Shown here: positions 23,219-32,037 of the stretch, one piece after another | How positions within the stretch are numbered: position 1 is the first letter of the stretch | How the letters are laid out: every line of letters starts with the position of its first letter | Origin: Ciborinia camelliae | Lineage: Eukaryota > Ascomycota > Leotiomycetes > Helotiales > Sclerotiniaceae | Reading direction: 5' to 3' | NCBI GenBank assembly: GCA_025890175.1 | Contig: JANPYM010000019.1 | Span: 275,453-339,452, forward strand | Length of the DNA: 64,000 nucleotides | The notes under the pieces: model-generated | Told to the model about the DNA's origin: nothing | The model's input: the letters and a program-made list of their open reading frames with translations, nothing else | The model's database searches: none | Program-made: the position numbers and the translations under genes

Positions 23219-24329
23219 AGCCGGAAAAGATATCATCGACGTAAAACTTGGTCTTAGCCAAGCCTTAAGGGGTGCTTGGTTCTAAGATAGAAGAAAAGAA
23301 TCCATCATGAGAGGGAAAGCGGTACTTAGCTGGCAAAGGGGGTATATACTCGAAAATGATGTAAAGCAGCTCAAACATAAAGAAACAGGCTGTCTGCGTT
23401 CCCTGGGGAACTCGGGTGGGTTGTTAATAAACGAAATTTCCGATGGTAAATGCAAAAATATAACGATCGTCAGGATGAAGTGGCATAGCCCAGTAAACGT
23501 ATTTCAAATCAAGTTAGCAGAAGACTTGATGACTAGGGTGAGAAAGATACTCATGCACATCCTGAGAAAGTCCGCAGTAACTACCGGGCATGATCTCCTT
23601 AACATTGGAATAATCGAAGACTACCCACAACTCGGGTTCTGGGTCATCATCCTCGAGATTGGCCGGGTAGTGCATTCCTGGCTTCTTCACGACTAAGGGC
23701 GTTGCCGACCAATCGGATAAACATCCATTGGCATGAACGGTGTATTCATACATGTGACAAGCTTGTCCTTCGGACACGATCTTGTTGAGCCAATACAACT
23801 GTTGAGGAGTGTATCTTGGTCTGAACCTACTTTTATGGGGTTTTGTCCCTGGTCTCAGCCGTACTCGATGAGTATAGAGAGGAGTGGGAGGTATGTGCTC
23901 GAGCTCCGTGGCATTCAAATCCTTGTAGGTGTATAGCAAACGAATCACTTTTTGTCTAAGCTCACCTGTGGCCAATGGTCCTATATCGGTTGTGTTCCGG
24001 GGAATGGAAAACCATTCGTCTATCTTCTCCTGAGGGTCATTAGACAATTGTCGTGGACGAGGACGCCTTTTGGTCGGGTAAGGATGCTCCCTTGGGGGGG
24101 AAGTTCCCCTATCATCTTCGGAAATGACGGCTGTGGCTGAAGCAACGTACTCGTCACCTCTCTTAACGGTTAGTTTGATCTTTGGGGAAGATGAGCAAAA
24201 AGAGAAATCCATTTCTGAGAGGATCCCTGGTGGAATATCGGTTCCGCTAAGCTGGTCAAGGGCATTGATATCCTGGAACAGTTGGGCACGAGGGGCAAAA
24301 GAGAAAGTGTTAGCATTTGAGGTCATCAT
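23219..24329 (-). pseudogene. Reverse transcriptase of the Ty3/gypsy element, frame-broken
   Basis: 24329-23514 reads the RT N-terminal part: THRVRLRPGTKPHKSRFRPR, the palm entry SDWSATPLVVKKPG, and ELWVVFDYSNVKEIMPG, where gypsy elements normally have RMCVDYRxLN and a catalytic aspartate. After a frame break, 23257-23219 reads KTKFYVDDIFSG, which contains the YVDD catalytic box and ends in a stop. A TAA inside STP-stop-GLAKT precedes it. The fingers/palm order is conserved but the protein is not expressible as one chain. Confidence 0.85.
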
Positions 24330-24433
24330 ATTAGAATAGCAATTGAGGGCGAGGCTTTTATAACAGACTTTCTCAGGTCCTTCTTCACTTGGCCGCAGAG
24401 GGAAATTGAACAGTTTATAGTCGTGCCGGGGAC

Positions 24434-25204
24434 TTATAAGTTTAAAGAACCGGAAGTTGAGGAATCGTCGCTGCCGGAGCTGGATTGAGAAGATTCGTCG
24501 GTAGACGAGGATTGGGTGGAAGAACTCGAAGAGTCTGATGGCGCGTCGTCCGAAAAGTGAACATGCTTCTCTGGCTTGAAGGTTGCTCGAGACTTCTCGT
24601 CTCCGGATGTCATGAGCAACTTGGCCTTCTGCACTACGGATCTGTACTTTGGGTCGGTTGGATAAAGAACCAATTGATGAGACGCTGATTGTCGAAGTCG
24701 AGAGGTCTCTAGCTCCACACGTTCTTCATGTCGGTCCCCGTCTCCAATGACAATTGTTGAACGGAAAACGTCCAGATGTGCCTTGACGGTGAAAAGCCAT
24801 GGTAAGCCGAGAAGAAGGTTCTTTTGGTTCTTGTTGGCAGTGGTCTTGTTGTCGTCCGGGCGGATGAAAGCGTGAACAATGCGCTGAATTCCCTCAACAG
24901 TGAAGGAGAACGAGGTATATTCTGAAAGACTGGTGTCTGAGCCGTCTGCGACTCCCATAGCAATTCGCTGATTCGGAGATATGACGAAGCGGGGTAAGGC
25001 GAGATGATCGGCGAGTGCAGAAGATATGATGTTTCCGTCCGAGCCTTGGTCGACGATACAATGAGCTGTAGACAGGACTACGGAAGTAGGTTGTCCTTCA
25101 TAGTCGGGTACTAGACATGTGCCGGAAATGCGAAAGGGGCGGTCGGATTCGCTGATTCGGATCATGACTGGAGTTGTAGGTACTTCGCAGGCTGGAAGGT
25201 TCAA
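24434..25204 (-). CDS. Retropepsin-like aspartic protease region of the Ty3/gypsy element
   Basis: This 256-codon open frame has STAHCIVDQGSDGNIISSAL near residue 50; the D-x-G-S motif matches the retropepsin active site in this clade of elements. The flap/core strand LLLGLPWLFTVKAHLDV near residue 130 matches the usual ILGLPWL motif. The C-terminal 60 residues are a Ser/Thr/Asp low-complexity tail. In intact elements it would be part of the pol polyprotein between the zinc knuckle and RT; here stops isolate it. Confidence 0.8.
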   Translation of the reverse strand: MNLPACEVPTTPVMIRISESDRPFRISGTCLVPDYEGQPTSVVLSTAHCIVDQGSDGNIISSALADHLALPRFVISPNQRIAMGVADGSDTSLSEYTSFSFTVEGIQRIVHAFIRPDDNKTTANKNQKNLLLGLPWLFTVKAHLDVFRSTIVIGDGDRHEERVELETSRLRQSASHQLVLYPTDPKYRSVVQKAKLLMTSGDEKSRATFKPEKHVHFSDDAPSDSSSSSTQSSSTDESSQSSSGSDDSSTSGSLNL

Positions 25205-25310
25205 GCTATGCTCGCTTCCAACTTGGGCTGAAAGGCTCGGAATGTGATAAGCTGGGTCGTTCTGCTTGTGCGGAAAGAACTGCTCGGACTGCTTCTTGTT
25301 AATATGGATG

Positions 25311-26576
25311 TTAGACAGATTGGTATATATCTATCTGGCTGATTCTGGAAGGATGGACATGGCTCAGCTCATCGAGCTCTGCGACTAAGGCAGTCGACTT
25401 TGTTTGTAATTCTTCCTCGAATTGTACAGTGGGGGAGCGATACTTCATCTTCTTCTTGGTGTTAACTCGTTGAATGAGAAGCTTCAAATTCTTTGCGGCA
25501 TCTGGGGAAACCTGAAGGAAGTCGAGAAGGTTGATGCCGTTTGCACCTAGTGTAAAACGTTGCATAAGTTCTTTGTAGTCAATCGGGTCTGAGCCTTCTC
25601 GAGCAGCGATGTTGGAAAGGGGTCTGGGAACTCTGTGTTTTAGTTTGCCCGAGGGAAGGGAGGGAAAGTCCGTGACTTGAGAGGCTGTTTGGGAAGAATG
25701 TTCGGTAGTTGGTTTCTTAGATTGTAAATCTTTAGGTTTGGGTGGAGATTGAGTTTGTTGTGGCTTTTCAGGTTGTGGCTGAGTTTGTTCTTCTCCCCTA
25801 TCGGTTAGGGCGGATGTACGTTGTCGCTTCCGAGCAGCCAGCGAGTTAGAGTAAGATGAGACTTGTTGTTCAAATTCGTCATCTGCATCGGTTCCTTCAT
25901 CCTCAGGGTCGGGATTCTGAAAGGAAGAAGGAGTATCATCGAGACCGAAAGTGTTGTATTTCTCGTACTCCTGAACTGAGTTCTTGTTTGGGGAAGGGGA
26001 AAAGATGTGTCCGGATCTGGCGTAGACTGTGCCATTGCCAGTATTGGGTGACGAAGTGTTGCTGCGGAAATCCTGTAACTGCACTGTTCGTGGGGCTGGT
26101 CCCGGGTTTCGTTCGACATACTTTCGATACTCGTCTTCCTGGCTCCAATTGCCGACGCATATATATGCCATGTTGCTTCGTACGGAGGTCGTGTTAGGGA
26201 GGATGATCTTTCGAAGAACGGCTTGTTCCCAGATGGGTAAGTGTCGGTTTCCATTTGGGCAGTTGTTTCTATAATGACCGTAATCACCGCAGGCGAAGCA
26301 CAGAGGTTTTCGGGAGAAATCGTACTCATCGGATTCATTCACGATGGGGTGAGATTCTGTGGAGGGATCTGGCCTTATTGTTCGAGGATTGGTTGTTGTT
26401 GTAGGAAGCGGTGGGTTGTTGCTGTTGAGAAGGTGCGTTATTGTAGTTGGAGTTGTTAGAATTGTTTGAATTATAATTATGGCTGTTATTGTTATTGTTG
26501 GGTCAATTGTTATCTCGATTTTGAGCAGGTTTGAGTTGCTGCTGCAAGACCTCGAGTTTCTTGGGAACATCCTCAA
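25311..26576 (-). CDS. Gag C-terminal ORF with CCHC zinc knuckle
   Basis: The 421-codon frame has an Asn/Thr/Pro-rich start, then a CCHC knuckle CFACGDYGHYRNNC (C-x2-C-x4-H-x4-C) near residue 95. Knuckles of this type bind RNA in retroelement nucleocapsids. A long disordered Ser/Pro/Gln region follows and then a helical segment (NLKLLIQRVNTKKKMKY). It overlaps the preceding gag frame at 26503-26576, so a frameshift separates them. Confidence 0.8.
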   Translation of the reverse strand: MRMFPRNSRSCSSNSNLLKIEITIDPTITITAIIIIQTILTTPTTITHLLNSNNPPLPTTTTNPRTIRPDPSTESHPIVNESDEYDFSRKPLCFACGDYGHYRNNCPNGNRHLPIWEQAVLRKIILPNTTSVRSNMAYICVGNWSQEDEYRKYVERNPGPAPRTVQLQDFRSNTSSPNTGNGTVYARSGHIFSPSPNKNSVQEYEKYNTFGLDDTPSSFQNPDPEDEGTDADDEFEQQVSSYSNSLAARKRQRTSALTDRGEEQTQPQPEKPQQTQSPPKPKDLQSKKPTTEHSSQTASQVTDFPSLPSGKLKHRVPRPLSNIAAREGSDPIDYKELMQRFTLGANGINLLDFLQVSPDAAKNLKLLIQRVNTKKKMKYRSPTVQFEEELQTKSTALVAELDELSHVHPSRISQIDIYQSV

Positions 26577-27442
26577 GACTAACGTCTTTCAAATGATCTT
26601 TGACGAGCTTGAGGGCTTCGTTCTCGTTCAGAGAGGCTTGAAGGTCAAGATTCTTTTGAGTGTTGCATAGGATGGAGTAGGATTCTTTGAGGGACTTACA
26701 CACTGCATTATTAGAGATAGCGGTTTTGCGAAGCTTGGCGTCACTTAGACCCTTGATGAAGTTGGTGACGAGAGTTTCCTGGAGTTCTGTATTGAGGATG
26801 TTGGCATTTTTTTTCCGTGAAAGATATATCTTTCGTTCCGAGTTCATATTGGAGTTCTGCGGTGCGTTTGAAATATGCAGCCAGCGTCTCGTTCTTGGTT
26901 TGTCGGTGGCTTCTGAGGTTGAGAAGAGCCGTTTCTGACGAATCCTGGTCCTTGTGGGAAGGAAACTTGTCTTTAAGGTTCTGGATGAAGCTGTTTTGCA
27001 GTTCAATGGTGGCTGCGTTCATATTATCAAGGATCTCAGAGTATTTGTCCTGATCTTCGAGCCATCTGAGGGCTTTACTGGTTAGTTTCAGCTGGGTGAT
27101 GTTGAAGAAGGCGTAAGGCTGGTATTGCCGATCCTCGAGGCTGAGATTGATAACTTGTTTGGTTTTTCGAAGCCATGAGATGGAGGTCATGTTGATACCA
27201 TCGAACTCGGGGATATCTTTGGTTTTGATGAGCTTCCAATGCGCTCTGGCTGCTGCCGCGTCAAACGCCATGGCGGATGTGGATTCCGAAGGAACCAGAT
27301 GTCTAAGTAGTGCAAGGTTGATAAAATTATTAGAAGAATGATCTGAGGACGAAGATGAACGTGAGGGTGAAGGTGAAAGTGATTTGGGGATCAGATCGAT
27401 GAGGTTGAGTTTCAAGATAAGGCGAAAGAGTTGCAGAACCAA
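26503..27442 (-). pseudogene. Gag capsid region of the Ty3/gypsy element, one frameshift
   Basis: The first frame (27442-26741) carries a capsid-like block: KDIPEFDGINMTSISWLRK, RWLEDQDKY and LKDKFPSHKDQ...LRSHRQTKNETLAAYFKR, the retrotransposon gag pattern ending in (E)L-Y-L. Near 26815 the coding switches to a second frame (27006-26503) that continues NANILNTELQETLVTNFIKG and further helices. This position is one frameshift, most likely decay and not programmed recoding. About 60 N-terminal residues before MAFDAAAARAHW are Ser-rich and may not be translated. Confidence 0.8.
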
Positions 27443-27450
27443 ACGTTCTG

Positions 27451-27935
27451 AAGGGTTGCGGATTGTTCTTGTGAGCTCGAGGATGAGAGGTAGATATTGT
27501 TCCTTGTTTGTCGAATCAAGTTCTGGGAGGTATTGGAATAGTCTAACTAGAAGGTGACGGTAAAGGTGAGATGGGGAAGGTGGGTTCCAGATTGGCTGTT
27601 TTACCGAAGTGATCTAATTGTTGGTGTGGGGTTGGGGTTTCTGGAAGAGAAAGAAGGTGGTTGTGGGGATGGTTCTGAGGGAGTGACCCCAAGTAAAGGA
27701 AGAAGAAGGACGAAGGTATTTATTTTGTGTTTGTCAAGAAGGTGTGTTAGATAGGATGGAAAGAAGTTGCTGAAAGAGAGTCATTCAACGTAGAAAATTC
27801 CGGATTCTTGTTGGAGTTTATCATCAATAGAATAGCTTCTGGCGATCTCGATGGGTCAAGCTTTAAACATTTGAATGGCGTTTAGTTCTTTGCGATCTTC
27901 TCAAGTAAAGAGTTTTTTGAAAAACACAATTTTTA
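27451..27935. other. Leader region right of gag
   Basis: Expected position of the element's 5' leader and LTR, but I could not recognise an LTR boundary or primer-binding site. No gene. Confidence 0.4.
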
Positions 27936-28378
27936 TCATTCCTATAGTATTAGGTTCCAAGCATAGTACTCGCTTAGTACTATACGCTAGGCACTAGCGT
28001 CAGTTCAGTACAGCTAGGTACCTAGGTCTATATAAGGTTCAGCTATCCTGCACCTTCTTTTAGCATTAGAATCTAGATTTTCATCAATACGAACCTAGTT
28101 CTTCATTCATTATGTTGGGAAAATCATGTGACCACCTGCACGTGACTAGCACGTGATCAGGCACGTGATGGTTCGACTAGCATCGCGAACCTACTAGAAC
28201 GCCTAGTGCGTCCTAGTACGTTCTAGTACAGCACTAGACCTCTATATAATCATCTACTCTAGCATAGCTTCATCAATCAGAGATTATCAACATACACACA
28301 CTACAGACTGAAAGTACTTTACACTTTTGAAACCACGTTGATACCAACACATTAGATTCCCAAGTCGTCCTCGTGATA
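27936..28378 (+). promoter_or_regulatory. Promoter repeat copy 1, interrupted by a solo LTR
   Basis: Without the inserted LTR this is about 201 bp and nearly identical to 29347-29544. Shared features are the hairpin CGCTAG-GCA-CTAGCG, a TATA box in TCTATATAAGG (about 28026-28036), and the ends TCATTCCTATAGTATTAGG and CAAGTCGTCCTCGTGATA. Differences between copies are mainly transitions. It lies directly upstream of the AT-hook/coiled-coil gene and probably is its promoter and 5' leader. Confidence 0.65.
28113..28349 (+). mobile_element. Solo LTR in the 5' leader of the AT-hook gene
   Basis: The 237-bp insertion starts TGTTGG and ends CCAACA, flanked by perfect CATTA duplications (28108-28112 and 28350-28354). 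The uninterrupted copy at 29347-29544 shows the empty site with a single CATTA. It contains four CACGTG-like E-boxes, an inverted pair ACTAGAACG/CGTTCTAGT and a TATA-like CTATATAAT. Confidence 0.9.
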
Positions 28379-28478
28379 CATACTACTATTTTGTCTTCAT
28401 CACTCCATCGTGATTTCCACAACAAATACACCATCTACTATTCTTCTTATCATACTTTTTTACACATACTCTTTTACT

Positions 28479-29261
28479 ATGCCGAATAATCCCCGCGGCC
28501 GGCCTAAGAAGGGACAAGTTCCTATAGCACAGGCCGACGAACCGGATGTTGCAGCGGGGGCTAACCTTCGTTCTCAAAGCGACATGATGGAGTAAGTCTA
28601 TATTCAGAATGTATATTTCCAAAAATAGAAAAAAAAGCTAACCTTTTTCCCAAGACAACACCGAAACGAAACAAGAGAATACGAAAATAAGATTCAGGAT
28701 TTGAAGACTGAGTTGGAGAATGCCAAAAACGAATACGAAAAGGGGATTCAGGATTCCAAGACCGAGTTGGAGAATGCCAAAAACGACTACCAAACGTGGA
28801 TTCAGGATTTCAAGACCGAGTTGGAGAATGCCAAAAACGACTACCAAACGAGGAGTCAGGATTTCAAGATTAAGTGGGAGAATGTCAAAAACGAATACGA
28901 AAAGGGGATTCAGGATTTGAAGACTGAGTTCGAGAATGCCAAAAACGACTACCAAACGAGGATTCAGGATTTCAAGATTAAGTGGGAGAATGCCAAAAAC
29001 GAATACGAAAAGGGGATCCAGGATTTGAAGACTGAGTTGAACAATGCCGAAGCCGAAGTAAGAGATACCAAAACCAAATTGAACAATGCCGAAGCCGAAG
29101 TAAGAGATACCAAAACCAAATTGAACCATGCCCATGATGAGTTGCAAGAGAAGAAAGCTTCGATGAATAAGTTGCAGAAGGAGAATGATTCATTGCACAA
29201 GGAGAAAGATTCATTGGAAGAGCGCTTGAATCACATTCGAGATATGGCCACAACCGAGTAA
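28479..29261 (+). CDS. AT-hook protein with repetitive coiled coil (spliced, unknown family)
   Basis: Two exons, 28479-28591 and 28655-29261, give 239 residues. The 63-bp intron has a GTAAGT donor, a GCTAAC branch site and a CCCAAG acceptor, and joins in frame. Residues 5-12, PRGRPKKG, form a canonical AT-hook (GRP core with basic flanks) that binds AT-rich minor grooves. From about residue 45 come seven exact-length 18-residue units with consensus IQDxKTELENAKNxYxxG, then two 14-residue units NNAEAEVRDTKTKL. A Lys/Glu/Leu helix ends the protein. The whole C-terminal part should form a long coiled coil. The frame is intact with no stop. It sits between two near-identical promoter repeats. No known family is recognised; a chromatin or AT-rich-DNA-associated role is an inference from the AT-hook only. 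Confidence 0.7.
28692..29123 (+). repeat. In-frame tandem repeats: seven 54-bp units plus two 42-bp units
   Basis: 54-bp units begin at 28692, 28746, 28800, 28854, 28908, 28962 and 29016. Two 42-bp units follow at 29040-29123. The spacing keeps the frame and heptad-compatible helices; variation is mostly in the QTW/QTR/EKG linker. Confidence 0.9.
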
Positions 29262-29346
29262 TATTGATTGGAAACCATATGAGTTGGGTTGTATGTGTGA
29301 CGAAGTTACAGGTGTACGGGTCACGTGTCTAGGTGGTGAATGCTCT

Positions 29347-29544
29347 TCATTCCTATAGTATTAGGTTCTAGGCATAGTACTCGCTTAGTACTATGCGCTA
29401 GGCACTAGCGTCAGTTTAGTACAGCTACCTAGATCTATATAAGGTTCAGCTATCCTGCACCTTCTTCTAGTATTAGAATCTAGATTTTCATCAATACGAA
29501 TCCTAACTTCCAAATCATTAGATTCCCAAGTCGTCCTCGTGATA
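29347..29544 (+). promoter_or_regulatory. Promoter repeat copy 2 (uninterrupted)
   Basis: Same sequence as copy 1 without the LTR: TATA box TCTATATAAGG and a CGCTAG-GCA-CTAGCG hairpin. No intact gene follows it in the same orientation, so its gene may be lost. It begins 85 bp after the AT-hook gene stop. Confidence 0.65.
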
Positions 29545-29893
29545 GTATGGATTCATACACCCAATACCCTTAAGTTAGGGTCTATGGGATATAATTGATC
29601 GCCCGCATGTACTATAGCTTTACACATATGGTCTAACAAGATTATTTAGTGTTAGAGTTAATTTATTCAATCGATGCAATCCATCAATAAACATTACTCA
29701 TAGACCATTTATCCTCTCTTCTGAAGACAATCGAACACCCATAGGAACCCCAGCGTAGGCTCTTCCAGTCCATCGAGACCTTAGGGATTGTAGATTAGAT
29801 AATCAATAATATTGTTGAACATGTAGTGTGTATTGACTAAAAGCTATGTATAGGAACTGTAGAGTAGGTACTGTAGAACGAAAGGAAGCTAAG
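29545..29893. other. Non-coding stretch
   Basis: No ORF, repeat or signal recognised beyond A/T-biased sequence. Confidence 0.5.
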
Positions 29894-31763
29894 CTATACT
29901 AGTACGTGGGGTAGACCAGGGGGTAGAAAATAGGTAGGTTTCGTTGAAGAGGGATGCATCAGCCTTCCATAGATCCCACAGACTTCACGCTCAGCTTCAT
30001 CGCGAATTTCCATATAAAAGTTCTGCATGCAACTCTTGACGGTTTTCAGGTCGATCAACTCAGGCCAAGTTTGAGATGATTCGTAAAATGTTTGTGTTGC
30101 GATATCGGCCGCGTGCGGCCGATATGCCCGCGGGGCGCGGGCATATAAGCTCGCAGATCGATCTACGATCGATCTGCATGCTTTTTACAATATACTACCT
30201 TACCATTAATATTTTGATACCACCGAGGTGATTCGACAGTTTGAAAGTCATCCTTTAACAGACTATGAATTGGTTCATTGGAAGTGCTAAGTTGGTGAAG
30301 CCTCTTACCTCTAGGTAGCCGTGAGGAAGAGTTGCCTCCAGATATTGATTCGCGCGACGGAATGTAGCCAAATTCAGCGCGCTTACGCTTCCGAGATTTT
30401 GGAATCATAATTGATAACGTTGTTGGCTGGTGAAGTGATAATGTTGTTGACCGATGTAATGATGATAGTCCTGACTGTGTATTCTGATGAGAAAAAGATG
30501 TAGTCTAAGCCCGACTGATCGTTCTAGGAAGAAAAGTAAAAATGGAAGGAATAAATGATTTTGCAAATCTCAAAGCATCCTCTTTCAACCATTCTGGGCT
30601 AAATCGTTCGAATTCAGTTGGTGCATTGCTGCTTGCAGAATCACTCGCCTCAGCATTGAGATCCACTTCCTCCGGTTCATGATTGATAAGGTTGACATAG
30701 GGGAAATTGACTGGAAGGGGAGCCTCGGGATTCGTGTAAGCTGAACTCTGGAGGCGATTTGGCAAGGAAGATGAACTGTGAGTATATGATGGATGGGAAG
30801 GAGATGGTCTTATGATTCAATTATCAATATCTGAGGGAAGAGCATTAAAGGGCCTCACATCTCTCATCCCAAGATGTAATGGAAGAGAACTAGATGGCCT
30901 CATACCCCCCATCTCCACATGGGAAGGATAAAGGCTAGATGGCCGGATATCTCCCATTTTAACATCACTCTCTAGAAAGGGTTCCTCCCTATATTGGACG
31001 TGACTGGTAATGTTGCTGCGGCATGTGGAAGGACATGAAATTTGAGTGTTAGATAAAGATGATGGTCTAGCTTGGGATTGGGTTTGATTGCTAGCATGAT
31101 GTTGATTTGAGACGAGAAGTCCCAGTTGTGCATTGACTATGTTCGTGAACTCATTTGTTTTCTGTTGAATTTGATTCACAACGAAAGAATAAATTCGATT
31201 TTTAAGGGAGTCTTGATAAATAGAAGAAACAAAGTGCATAACATCTTTGTAATAAAAGAAAGATGAAGATGAATAAGCAAAGCCCACAACTGAATAAATG
31301 ACTTTTCGAGTATCTGATGTTGTCCAGTCCGATGATTCCGAAGCAAACATTGAATCAATCCTTGTTATGTCAGAAGTCTTTCCAAGATTCTCAACAAGGG
31401 TGCGAATTCATCTTTGGACAGAAAATGCATTGGATCCCCATGATGAATTGAAGATGGATTCGAAAGCGAAAATGTAATAGCATTTGCAAAAGCTTTGGGA
31501 GTATCTGAGGTTGCCCAATCGAGAGATTCCGCCGCAAGCATTGAGTCTAAACTTAATCTATAAAGGAAACTACTTGGAGATTGAGAGATGAATTTAAAGG
31601 GTTCTGCTTACATAATAGAGACCTGAGCTTCTTCCAAAGGGGTGGGAATGACGAATTCAGATGAAGAAGAAATCAAGATAAGGCCTAGCAGTTTTTCCAG
31701 CATGATATCTGATTGAACATCAGTATGTGGCTGTATCATAGGGGTTGAACTTGAATTAGACAT
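29894..31763 (-). pseudogene. Three-exon gene of unknown family with a duplicated exon, split by a solo LTR
   Basis: Exons are 31763-31612, 31557-31420 and 31360 onward, with introns of 54 bp (GTAAGC...TATAG) and 59 bp (GTCCAA...CTGACATAACAAG). Both junctions are phase 2 and restore frame. Exon 2 and the start of exon 3 encode paralogous 43-residue units (DSMLAAESLDWATSDTPK against DSMFASESSDWTTSDTRK, each ending MHF plus L or V). Exon 3 then reads a Ser/Gln-rich region, three SS-LP/YP-x-H-GM-D-RP-type repeats, a C-terminal helix, and a nuclear-localisation-like KSRKRKRAEF. Two in-frame stops occur (TGA 30817-30819, TAG 30505-30507). A 144-bp element with its 5-bp duplication is inserted at 30095-30243, and beyond it the frame resumes to a TAG at 29894. 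The original would be about 535 residues. Function unknown; now a pseudogene. Confidence 0.65.
30095..30238 (+). mobile_element. Palindromic TG...CA element, copy C (short form)
   Basis: The 144-bp copy starts TGTTGCGATATCGG and ends GGTGATTCGACA, flanked by perfect GTTTG duplications (30090-30094 and 30239-30243). It lacks the first hairpin of copies A and B; the second is extended to ATCGGCCGC-GT-GCGGCCGAT, and the third and fourth are intact. It interrupts the gene on the minus strand. Confidence 0.85.
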
Positions 31764-32037
31764 AATGGAATGAAATGTGAATATTTAGCAAAGATAAAGA
31801 AGTAAAACGAGAAATAACAAATAGGAGCAATAGATAGCTTGTTAGAAGAACTTGCATAAAAGCTTGAGTTGGAGCAAGAAAGGAAAAACTTAACTGTTCT
31901 CATTACAATGAAAGGCATCCAGACTATATGCTGCTATGGATGGTTGAAATCCAGCATTGCATCCATCAGATTGAATGCAAGTTCGGCCCAATGCATGAAG
32001 GTTTGAATGAGCGGCAAACACAAAGTACATACTATAT

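Larger units (their letters stand above)
21148..27450 (-). mobile_element. Ty3/gypsy LTR retrotransposon, degenerate, without recognisable LTRs
   Basis: Read from right to left the segment encodes gag, a CCHC zinc knuckle, protease, reverse transcriptase, RNase H and integrase, the Ty3/gypsy order. Frames are broken by several frameshifts and by in-frame stops. The integrase end runs into a low-complexity tract. I compared the flanks by eye and found no matching long direct repeats, so the LTRs are lost or highly diverged. Unlike the AT-rich blocks, its base composition is near normal, so RIP on this copy was mild. Confidence 0.9.

Noticed and set aside
21000..28110. Matching LTRs for the Ty3/gypsy element
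   Set aside because: I compared the left flank (20970-21150) and right flank (27450-28110) by eye and found no shared direct repeat.
28692..29069. Regular 54-bp repeats as a CRISPR array
   Set aside because: The repeats are contiguous, coding and in frame, with no unique spacers.
28638..29147. 169-codon minus-strand frame rich in Phe/Gly/Ile
   Set aside because: It is the antisense shadow of the 54-bp repeats of the spliced plus-strand gene.
27936..29544. The two 200-bp direct repeats as LTRs of a small retrotransposon carrying the AT-hook gene
   Set aside because: They lack TG...CA ends, a target duplication and a primer-binding site, and the TATA box suits a promoter. I kept them as promoter repeats.
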